DNA from: AWTP1-13 sp035714005
GTDB taxonomy: Bacteria; Pseudomonadota; Alphaproteobacteria; Rhizobiales; Hyphomicrobiaceae
Assembly (NCBI GenBank): GCA_035714005.1
Contig: DASTMQ010000006.1
Coordinates: 1-13,535 of the forward strand
DNA: 13,535 nt
Direction: 5' to 3'
Part shown: positions 6,850-12,476 of the stretch, in pieces
Layout: the number at the start of each line of letters is the position of its first letter
Position numbering within the stretch: position 1 is the stretch's first letter
Made by a program: the position numbers and the translations under genes
Notes under the pieces: model-generated
Told to the model about the DNA's origin: nothing
Seen by the model: only the letters and a program-made list of their open reading frames with translations
The model's database searches: none

Positions 6850-7773
6850 TCAGGAAAACAAAATGGACGAGAGCCGGCGTCGTCCTTCCAGCGTCAGGGG
6901 ATCCTTCGGCCCCCAGGCGTCGAATAGCTGCACCAGTTGCTTACGGGCCGCCTCTTCGTTCCACTTGCGGTCGCGGCGGACCACCTCGAGCAGTTGATCG
7001 AGCGCCTCGGCCTTTTTGCCCTTGGCGGCGAGCGCCGTCGCCAGATCAAGGCGAGTCTGGTGGTCGGCGGGACGCGCCCGCACTTGCGCCTCGAGCTGGG
7101 CCACGTCACCGGCTTTCTCAGCGCTGCGCGCCAACTCAAGGGCGGCACGAACGCTGGCCACGACCGCAAGGTTCTGCTTGTCGGGGGGAACTAGCCCGAT
7201 CGTCTGCTCGGCGCGGGCCAGATCATTCGTTTGCATGTAACAGCGCGCGAGGCCCGCGAGCGCCGCTGCATTTTGCGGTTCTTCCTGCAGCACGGCGGCA
7301 TAGGCTTTGGCGGCGCCCTGCACGTCGCCGGCGGCCAAGGCCGCATCGGCCGATTCCAAGACCGCGGCGACCTCCTCGACCGCGTCGTCGCCCAGCAAGC
7401 GATCGACAAAGGCCTTTACGGCCGTTTCCGGCTGGGCTCCCATAAAGCCGTCGAGCGGCCGGCCATCGCGGAAGGCATAGACGGTTGGGATGGATTGGAT
7501 GCGCAATTGCGCGGCGATCGCCTGGTTCTCGTCGATGTTGATCTTTACCAGGCGGACCTTGCCCTTGTAGCTGCGCACCACCTTCTCGAGGATCGGGGTG
7601 AGCTGTTTGCATGGTCCGCACCACGGCGCCCAGAAATCTACCAGCACCGGCACATTGCGCGAGGTCTCCAGCACGTCCTTGGCAAAGGTGGCCGTAGTCG
7701 TATCTTTGACCACGTCGCCGAGTGCGCCGACCCCGTCCTTTTGCTCCGTGCTCTTGCCAAAACCGAAAACCAT
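6850..7773 (-). CDS. cnoX: Thioredoxin-TPR co-chaperone, CnoX/YbbN type with intact CGPC
   Basis: This 307-residue cytoplasmic protein joins a thioredoxin fold (about 25-130) to a TPR-like helical domain (about 135-300), the architecture of CnoX (YbbN). The active site reads FWAPWCGPCKQ with Cys52 and Cys55, and the cis-proline loop is SIPTVYAF. E. coli CnoX lacks the full CxxC pair. This one keeps it, as reported for Caulobacter CnoX, so it may combine holdase activity with thiol-disulfide reductase activity. CnoX proteins protect substrates from aggregation under oxidative stress and hand them to GroEL or DnaK. The start is ATG 7773 with GGAG 6 nt upstream. It lies 67 nt downstream of the ProXp-ala gene and 24 nt upstream of the LON-N gene. 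Confidence 0.93.
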   Translation of the reverse strand: MVFGFGKSTEQKDGVGALGDVVKDTTTATFAKDVLETSRNVPVLVDFWAPWCGPCKQLTPILEKVVRSYKGKVRLVKINIDENQAIAAQLRIQSIPTVYAFRDGRPLDGFMGAQPETAVKAFVDRLLGDDAVEEVAAVLESADAALAAGDVQGAAKAYAAVLQEEPQNAAALAGLARCYMQTNDLARAEQTIGLVPPDKQNLAVVASVRAALELARSAEKAGDVAQLEAQVRARPADHQTRLDLATALAAKGKKAEALDQLLEVVRRDRKWNEEAARKQLVQLFDAWGPKDPLTLEGRRRLSSILFS

Positions 7774-7802
7774 CTCGCTCTCCAGCTGCAGCTCGCGCGC
7801 AG

Positions 7803-7808
7803 AATATA
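7803..7808 (-). promoter_or_regulatory. Possible -10 box upstream of the thioredoxin gene
   Basis: On the minus strand a TATATT hexamer lies about 30 nt upstream of the ATG at 7773, in the 67-nt gap after the ProXp-ala gene. No good -35 element is found at 17-18 bp. It could give the cnoX-LON-Trm112 genes a promoter of their own, but the evidence is only one hexamer in otherwise GC-rich DNA. Confidence 0.25.
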
Positions 7809-7840
7809 GTGCACGCCCGCCAGAATGCTATGGTGGGGAG

Positions 7841-8362
7841 CTAATGCCGCTCCTCGGCGCCGTTCTCCTCGGCCGCTACGGCCAAGATCCGGGGCGTGTG
7901 GCCGCAAGCTCGAATGAACCGCAGTAGGTCTTCCCCCGCGATATTGGTGGTCGCCGAATTCTCCAGCGGATGATAGTTGAGCCGCTCCTGACGCATCATA
8001 TCGGCATCGAGGATCACCGTCACGCGCTGATGGGTGTCGTTAATCAGCGCAAAGGGCGTCACCGACCCGGCGGGCACGCCCAACACCTCCAATAGCAGTT
8101 CAGGCCGGCCGAAGCTGAGCCGGTCGCTGCCCAATACCTTGTGCAGGTTCTTTAAATCTATGCGTGCCCTGCTGAGAGCCACCAGCAAGAACAGCCGATC
8201 CTTCTTGTCCTTCAGAAACAGGTTTTTGGTGTGGCCGCCTGGCAGCGTGCGTTCCAGCTTGGCGCTCTGGTGCACGGTGAAAACGGGCTCGTGTTCGACC
8301 GTCTCGGTCAGGATGCCGAGGCGCGCCAAACGCGCAAATAGGTCCTGACGACTGGCAGGCAT
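7841..8362 (-). CDS. Prolyl-tRNA editing protein ProXp-ala (YbaK/PrdX superfamily)
   Basis: This free-standing editing enzyme hydrolyses Ala-tRNA(Pro), a misacylation product of prolyl-tRNA synthetases that lack their own INS editing domain. The protein is 173 residues from ATG 8362, chosen because GGAG lies 4 nt upstream. An upstream in-frame TTG at 8377 would add five residues and has poorer support. Family motifs are in order: GGHTKNLFL (42-50), with the invariant lysine Lys46; VGVPAGSVTPFALIND-like (94-109); and YHPLENSATTNI (130-141), typical of the ProXp-ala clade rather than YbaK (Cys-tRNA(Pro)). The last residues are polar and probably disordered. It is the first gene of the minus-strand quality-control block and diverges from the tRNA-Gly gene. 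Confidence 0.92.
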   Translation of the reverse strand: MPASRQDLFARLARLGILTETVEHEPVFTVHQSAKLERTLPGGHTKNLFLKDKKDRLFLLVALSRARIDLKNLHKVLGSDRLSFGRPELLLEVLGVPAGSVTPFALINDTHQRVTVILDADMMRQERLNYHPLENSATTNIAGEDLLRFIRACGHTPRILAVAAEENGAEERH

Positions 8363-8465
8363 GATGCTCCACAGCAAGGGCGCGCGGACAACGTGGGCGC
8401 ACTCCTACTCGATCAATAACCCCGAGCACAATGGCGCTGGCCGCCGCCCGCGGGGGAGGCCCTGC

Positions 8466-8494
8466 TTGCCAACCTTAGGGCTTTGCTGCATATA
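8466..8494 (+). promoter_or_regulatory. Probable promoter of tRNA-Gly
   Basis: TTGCCA (8466-8471) and CATATA (8489-8494) are separated by 17 bp. This puts a start site near 8501, about 7 nt upstream of the mature tRNA 5' end. TATACC at 8491-8496 with a 19-bp spacer is an alternative register. The location in the gap between divergent genes supports it. The remaining DNA from 8363 to 8465 shows nothing else I can name. Confidence 0.4.
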
Positions 8495-8507
8495 CCGACC
8501 GATGGAC

Positions 8508-8582
8508 GCGGGTGTAGCTCAGGGGTAGAGCATCACGTTGCCAACGTGAGGGTCGAGGGTTCAAATCCCTTCGCCCGCTCCA
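8508..8582 (+). tRNA. tRNA-Gly (anticodon GCC), CCA encoded
   Basis: The full cloverleaf is readable. The acceptor strands 8508-8514 and 8572-8578 pair over seven positions, one of them G-U. The D-arm is GCTC/GAGC around AGGGGTA. The anticodon stem is TCACG/CGTGA (8533-8537 with 8545-8549), closing the loop TTGCCAA with anticodon GCC at 8540-8542. The T-arm is GAGGG/CCCTT around TTCAAAT. The discriminator is U (8579), as usual for bacterial tRNA-Gly, and CCA follows at 8580-8582 in the DNA. Confidence 0.98.
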
Positions 8583-9277
8583 ACTTCCAAAATGTCCGAC
8601 CGGACGCGGCCCCGACCTCGGGCACCGCCGTTGCGGTCCGCCCGACCCTCGCAGCCCAAGCCCCGCGCCGAGGCTTGGACCGCGCGCGAGAGCTCGACCC
8701 TGCCCCGCGAGCCTGCTTGCCAAGGGGCAGAAGTTCATGCTGGGGCTCAATCACCGAGCGTCCAAAGGCAAGGGATCCATCTTTGGCGGATGCACGGCCG
8801 AAAGGCGTCTATGGTGAGGGCGGGCCGACGCGGGCGGCGAGCCGGCAAAAGAGGCTCAAAGTCCGGCCAAGGACAAAGCTTGCAAAAACGGCGGCCCGAT
8901 GCTGCCCGGCGAGCCAGGCCATCGCTTTGCCGCCTGCAAAATGTCTGTGAGATCAAGGATATTCGCGCATGGGTTGCGCTGTCCGCGCCGAGCCGCGGTT
9001 GGCTGCGGCGGCGAGCCAAGTGTCGCAACCATGCCGCTCGCCGCGACCGGGAACCGCGACCGCGACCGGCAGGCGGGTTGGCGCCGACGCTGCGCCCGGC
9101 AAGGTTTGGCGGCCCCGCCCACACCTGCCACTCACGTTGCAGCCCAGCGCCGCAATGTCGGCACTGGCATCCACGGCCGAGGCCCCTTATTTTGCCTATT
9201 AATCCGCTGCGCCGTCAGGGCGGGCGCCCGCCGTTGCGTGCCGACGACCCTTTTTTCTCAGGCAAGAGGCCAACACC
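8583..9277. other. ~695-bp stretch with no convincing gene
   Basis: Frames are open here on both strands, but none has a credible start, composition or family motif. Their Arg/Pro/Ala-rich translations are what GC-rich non-coding DNA gives. Two things are visible. A 7-bp inverted repeat CTGCCCC/GGGGCAG (8700-8706 and 8724-8730) has a 17-nt loop and no T-run, so it is not a clear tRNA terminator. A + strand frame from ATG 8737 is interrupted by TGA at 8815-8817 and then continues open with a Lys/Gly/Pro-containing translation past 8957. That could be the remains of a small gene or chance. The last part must contain the xdhC-family promoter, but I see no good -35/-10 pair. Confidence 0.5.
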
Positions 9278-10324
9278 ATGTCCGAACCCCCACGCGCACT
9301 GCACCGGGCGCAAACCCATGACGTCTTGCGGGCGGCACGCGACTGGCTCGACGAGGATGGCCGAATTGCCTTGGCGACGGTGGTGGGGACTTGGGGATCG
9401 GCGCCGGTGGGTATCGGCGGGCAGATGGTGGTGGCCCAGGATGGGCGCTTCGAGGGTTCGGTCTCCGGTGGTTGTGTCGAAGGTGAGGTGATCGCGGAAG
9501 CGGAAGACATTCTCAGCAGCGGTGAACCAAAGACCCTCGATTTCGGCGTGGCGGACGAGACGGCTTGGCAGGTTGGCCTCCCCTGCGGCGGGCAAATCCG
9601 CGTTTTTGTTGAGCGCCTGGAAAAGCGGGACGGACTGCCGTTGATTGAACGCGCACTCGAGGCGCGCATTGGCCGCCGCGGCCTGTTGGTGCGAACCCGG
9701 CTCAAAGACGGCCACCACGACATCTTTGCCCGTGACGATCAGGATCTCGATCCCGGCGTTCGCAAACGCTTCGAAAGCGGGGAAAGCGAACTGGAGATGA
9801 CGCCCGAGGGCGAGATCTTTCTGCATGCCATGGTCCCACCCGCGCGCGTGCTCATCATCGGCGCCACCCATATCGGCCAGATCCTGGCGCAGCTGGTGAC
9901 GATGGCCGGCTACGAGGTCGTGGTCATCGATCCGCGTACCGCCTTCGCCGCCGCGACGCGCTTCCCGGACATTCGCCTCGATACCGAGTGGCCGCAGGAC
10001 GCGGTTCCGAAGATCGGGCTCGATCCCTACACCGCGGTCGTTGCCCTGGCGCATGTAGGTCACATTGACGACGAGGCGCTGAAGCTCGCCATGCGCTCCA
10101 ACTGCTTTTACATCGGCGCGCTCGGCTCCAATCGCAATCACGCCAAGCGCCGGCAACGCCTCAAGGAGGCCGGCTTCAGCGACGCGGAAATCGGGCGCAT
10201 CCATTGCCCGATCGGCTTCAATATCGGCGCCCAGACGCCGCAGGAGATCGCCATCGCCATCATGGCGGAGCTGGTGCTGGCCTTGCGTGGCCCCAAGGAA
10301 TACAAGCCTGCCCAGGCGGCCTGA
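9278..10324 (+). CDS. XdhC/CoxI-family molybdoenzyme maturation factor
   Basis: A 348-residue protein of the family that binds and sulfurates molybdenum cofactor for xanthine-dehydrogenase-type and CO-dehydrogenase-type enzymes. The N-terminal XdhC/CoxI domain shows TWGSAP (38-43), SVSGGCVEGE (61-70) and GLPCGGQI (100-107). Cys66 and Cys103 are the conserved cysteines. The C-terminal Rossmann domain begins VLIIGATHIGQ (191-201) and contains VVIDPR (215-220) and YIGALGSNRNHAKRRQRL, the usual XdhC_C signature. The start is ATG 9278 with AGAGG about 8 nt upstream. It is oddly alone: no large, medium or small subunit of a molybdenum hydroxylase and no MoCo gene lies in this window. A thiolase gene follows 57 nt downstream on the same strand, so the two may be co-transcribed. 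Confidence 0.93.
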   Translation: MSEPPRALHRAQTHDVLRAARDWLDEDGRIALATVVGTWGSAPVGIGGQMVVAQDGRFEGSVSGGCVEGEVIAEAEDILSSGEPKTLDFGVADETAWQVGLPCGGQIRVFVERLEKRDGLPLIERALEARIGRRGLLVRTRLKDGHHDIFARDDQDLDPGVRKRFESGESELEMTPEGEIFLHAMVPPARVLIIGATHIGQILAQLVTMAGYEVVVIDPRTAFAAATRFPDIRLDTEWPQDAVPKIGLDPYTAVVALAHVGHIDDEALKLAMRSNCFYIGALGSNRNHAKRRQRLKEAGFSDAEIGRIHCPIGFNIGAQTPQEIAIAIMAELVLALRGPKEYKPAQAA

Positions 10325-10381
10325 GCCTGCTTCGCGGTGCGCCGCCCACCGAGCACGTAGCCGCCGGGGAGTACCCACATC

Positions 10382-11584
10382 ATGCTTGACGCTTATATTT
10401 ACGACGGGTTGCGCACGCCCTTCGGACGACATAGCGGCGCCCTCTCACGCGTGCGGCCAGATGATCTGCTCGCCGGCGTTGTCAAGGATGCCGTGGCGCG
10501 CTCGGGCTTTGCCCCGGAGCAGATCGACGACGTGTCGGTCGGTTGCGCCAGCCAAGCCGGCGAGGATAGCCGCAACGTCGCTCGGCACGCGATCCTGCTC
10601 TCGGGCTTGCCGGTGTCAACGCCAGGCTCCGTGCACAATCGGCTGTGCGGGTCCGGGCTCAATGCCATCGTCGCGGCGGCGCACGCGATCACCTGCGGAG
10701 AGGCGCGAGTGTGCGTCGCCGGTGGGGTCGAAAGTATGACGCGAGCGCCGTTCGTGGTCGGTAAGGCGGATCAAGCCTTCAGCAAAAGTTTCACGGTCTA
10801 TGATTCATCGCTCGGCGCCCGTTTTCCCAATCCGAAGATCGAGAGCGAGTTCGGCGCCGACACCATGCCGGAGACCGCCGATAATCTTGCCCGTGATTAT
10901 CAGCTCTCGCGCGAAGCCTGCGACCGCTTCGCGCTTGCCTCCCAGCAGAAGTATGCCAAGGCCAACGCGGCCGACTTCTTCAAGGACGAGATCAGGTCCG
11001 TGACAATCCCGCAGGGCAAGGGCAAAGCCGATATTATCGTTGCGAGCGACGAGCACCCCCGTCCTCAAACCTCCCTTGAGAGCCTGCAAAAGCTTAAGCC
11101 CCTTTTTAGCGACGGCGTTACCACAGCCGGCAATGCCTCCGGTATCAATGACGGGGCCGCCGCGCTTGTCATTGCCAGCCGCGCGGCCGGCGAGAGGGCC
11201 GGCGTGAAGCCGATGGCACGCATCCTTGCCTCGGCCGTGGCGGGCGTGCCACCACGCGTCATGGGTTTCGGCCCAGTGCCGGCGAGCAAAAAAGCGCTGG
11301 AGCGCGCCGGACTAGAGCTCAAAGACATCGATGTCATCGAAATCAATGAAGCCTTTGCGGCGCAGGTGCTGGCCTGTCTGAAAGGGCTCGGTCTCCCCTT
11401 CGAGGACTCGCGCGTCAATCCCAACGGTGGTGCGATCGCGATTGGGCATCCGCTGGGTGCCTCGGGCGCCCGTCTGGCACTGACCGCCACGCGCCAGCTG
11501 CAGCGCTCCGAGGCGCGCTACGGCCTGGTGTCCATGTGTATTGGCGTTGGCCAGGGCATCGCGGTCGTCCTTGAGCGCGTATGA
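10382..11584 (+). CDS. Thiolase, 3-oxoadipyl-CoA thiolase (PcaF)-like acetyl-CoA acyltransferase
   Basis: A 400-residue full-length degradative thiolase that cleaves a 3-oxoacyl-CoA with CoA to acetyl-CoA and a shortened acyl-CoA. The catalytic residues are visible: Cys89 in NRLCGSG (acyl-enzyme nucleophile), His356 in GHPLGASG, and Cys386 in CIGVGQG. NEAFAAQ (a family signature) is also present. Several stretches resemble PcaF, the last step of the beta-ketoadipate pathway: GCASQAGEDSRNVARHA (54-70), GGVESMTRAPFVVGKA and GADTMPETADN. The exact substrate cannot be fixed by eye, and an acetoacetyl-CoA or general beta-ketothiolase role remains possible. The start is ATG 10382, with GGGGAG about 10 nt upstream, slightly far. 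No other pca gene lies in the window. There is no obvious terminator after it. Confidence 0.93.
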   Translation: MLDAYIYDGLRTPFGRHSGALSRVRPDDLLAGVVKDAVARSGFAPEQIDDVSVGCASQAGEDSRNVARHAILLSGLPVSTPGSVHNRLCGSGLNAIVAAAHAITCGEARVCVAGGVESMTRAPFVVGKADQAFSKSFTVYDSSLGARFPNPKIESEFGADTMPETADNLARDYQLSREACDRFALASQQKYAKANAADFFKDEIRSVTIPQGKGKADIIVASDEHPRPQTSLESLQKLKPLFSDGVTTAGNASGINDGAAALVIASRAAGERAGVKPMARILASAVAGVPPRVMGFGPVPASKKALERAGLELKDIDVIEINEAFAAQVLACLKGLGLPFEDSRVNPNGGAIAIGHPLGASGARLALTATRQLQRSEARYGLVSMCIGVGQGIAVVLERV

Positions 11585-11697
11585 GGTCAATGGGGTCTAG
11601 TGGGCCAAGCGCGAGGCTTTGGTCGAGGCCGCGCCGCCGCCAACTCCGCGCAAACATAAGCGCGGCAGCGTTTGGGGAGAAACTTGAAGCCCCGATA

Positions 11698-11727
11698 TTG
11701 CACCGCCGAAGTGACGGGCTGTTAATA
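11698..11727 (+). promoter_or_regulatory. Possible promoter upstream of the first small gene
   Basis: TTGCAC (11698-11703) and TTAATA (11722-11727) are separated by 18 bp. This is one of the few AT-rich spots between the thiolase stop and the next start. A start near 11734 would leave an ~86-nt leader that ends in a strong ribosome-binding site. This is consensus matching only. I see no terminator between the thiolase and this point, so read-through is also possible. Confidence 0.3.
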
Positions 11728-11819
11728 ATGCCTCGTTTTGATAGCGTAGCGCGGACGGAGGGGGATACAAGCCGGTAACGTGGGAAGGGGAGAGAGACGA
11801 ACGACCAAGGAGGCCGGGC

Positions 11820-12047
11820 GTGATCACCACGAAGCGTTGTCCCCACACGGGCGTTGTGAACTTTTTTGTGCGGGCCGATCCCCATCTGGCTGTTGGGTCG
11901 GTGAGCCAAGACGCAAATCCCCGACAATTCATCTGGCGCTGCTATCTCGACGGGCAAGGCGCAGGCATCGCCGATGATCCCGCGATCGCGGAGGCCAACC
12001 TTCGCCGTGCCATTGCCCGCGGCCGCGAGCTGACCGCCTCAATGTGA
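11820..12047 (+). CDS. Small hypothetical protein (75 aa), strong Shine-Dalgarno
   Basis: I do not recognise this protein. It is real by translation signals: GTG 11820 follows AAGGAGG (11807-11813) with a 6-nt spacer, the best ribosome-binding site in the window. The sequence is protein-like and mixed, unlike the Arg/Pro-rich shadow frames. It opens MITTKRCPHTG, has VNFFVRADPHLAVGSV (13-28), then FIWRCYLDG (37-45), and ends in a likely helix rich in Ala and Arg (about 54-69). Two cysteines (7 and 41) are present. It has no signal peptide and no membrane segment. The pattern suggests a small alpha/beta cytoplasmic protein. It lies 188 nt upstream of another 75-residue gene on the same strand, with hairpin-forming DNA between them. 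Confidence 0.75.
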   Translation: MITTKRCPHTGVVNFFVRADPHLAVGSVSQDANPRQFIWRCYLDGQGAGIADDPAIAEANLRRAIARGRELTASM

Positions 12048-12061
12048 ATTGACGGCGCGTC

Positions 12062-12091
12062 CACGCCCCCGTGGGTTCCGCACGGGGGGTG
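12062..12091 (+). repeat. GC-rich inverted repeat (RNA hairpin) after the first small gene
   Basis: CCCCCGTG (12066-12073) pairs perfectly with CACGGGGG (12081-12088) around a 7-nt loop. With one bulged G (12065) the stem extends by CAC/GTG (12062-12064 with 12089-12091). It starts 14 nt after the stop codon at 12047. No T-run follows on either strand, so it is not a classical intrinsic terminator. It could protect the 3' end of the first message or attenuate read-through. Confidence 0.6.
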
Positions 12092-12173
12092 CGACCGCCT
12101 CGACGACGGAACGGTGACTGGCCCCCACGACCAGCAGCCGGACGCCATGAGGTCCACGCCAGGAGCAACCGAA

Positions 12174-12218
12174 AATGCGCACAAGTGCGCGCCGCTGCCG
12201 CGCCCTTTTTTGCGCATT
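12174..12218 (+). repeat. Overlapping inverted repeats in the leader of the second small gene
   Basis: AATGCGCA (12174-12181) is repeated inverted as TGCGCATT (12211-12218). The same left arm also belongs to a second dyad, GCGCAC-AA-GTGCGC (12177-12190), so the two foldings exclude each other in RNA. A run of six T (12206-12211) lies inside the large loop. The right arm ends 3 nt before the ribosome-binding site at 12222. The short central dyad could equally be a protein operator in DNA. The pairing is directly visible. Any regulatory role is inference. Confidence 0.45.
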
Positions 12219-12235
12219 GCAGGGAGGAGAAGCCG

Positions 12236-12463
12236 ATGAGCTCACACCATCTCCCTTGTGGGACGTGGCTGGTCATCGAGCCGGGTGCCCGCGATGGTGG
12301 CCCGCTGGTCATTTCTCAGCATGCCAGCTGCGGGGAAGCGGAAGCAGAACGCGACCGGCGCAACCGGAACAGGCGCGAGGCGCATTTCCAAGCCTGCATG
12401 GTCCTTGAGCCCATTGCACAGCGCATGGGCGGACGGCAATCACCGGCGGCACAACGGCGCTGA
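12236..12463 (+). CDS. Small hypothetical protein (75 aa), strong Shine-Dalgarno
   Basis: I do not recognise this protein. I chose ATG 12236 because GGGAGGAG (12222-12229) lies 6 nt upstream. The frame is open further upstream, but nothing there looks coded. The N-terminal half reads as short strands (LPCGTWLVIEPG, 6-17; GGPLVISQHAS, 21-31). A strongly charged helix follows (GEAEAERDRRNRNRREAHF, 33-51), then a strand (ACMVLEP) and a basic Gln/Arg tail. Two internal cysteines are at positions 8 and 32, with a third at 53. A strand-helix-strand layout of this size is common among uncharacterised small alphaproteobacterial proteins. It has no signal peptide or membrane segment. It ends 13 nt before the convergent CoA-transferase stop. 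Confidence 0.75.
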   Translation: MSSHHLPCGTWLVIEPGARDGGPLVISQHASCGEAEAERDRRNRNRREAHFQACMVLEPIAQRMGGRQSPAAQRR

Positions 12464-12476
12464 CGGCTCTAGCTGC

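Noticed and set aside
8461..8723. 12-bp direct repeat CCTGCTTGCCAA at 8461-8472 and 8712-8723 on either side of the tRNA, considered as attachment sites
   Set aside because: Several 12-mers are expected to recur by chance in 13.5 kb. No integrase or element lies between the copies and neither copy overlaps the tRNA 3' end.
8475..8754. Minus-strand frames reading GRRDLNPRPSRWQRDALPLS and AKGFEPSTLTLAT
   Set aside because: These are well-known spurious translations of the antisense strand of a tRNA gene, here tRNA-Gly at 8508-8582.
8592..9491. 299-codon + strand frame after the tRNA
   Set aside because: It is Arg/Pro/Ala-rich, has no ribosome-binding site, overlaps the start of the XdhC-family gene in another frame, and has no family motif.
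9215..10432. 405-codon minus-strand frame opposite the XdhC-family gene
   Set aside because: The + strand carries all XdhC motifs. The minus-strand reading is His/Gln/Gly/Arg-rich shadow sequence.
11581..11778. 65-codon frame overlapping the thiolase stop by ATGA
   Set aside because: The overlap looks like translational coupling, but the product is Ser/Arg-rich, has no motif, and runs through the likely promoter region.
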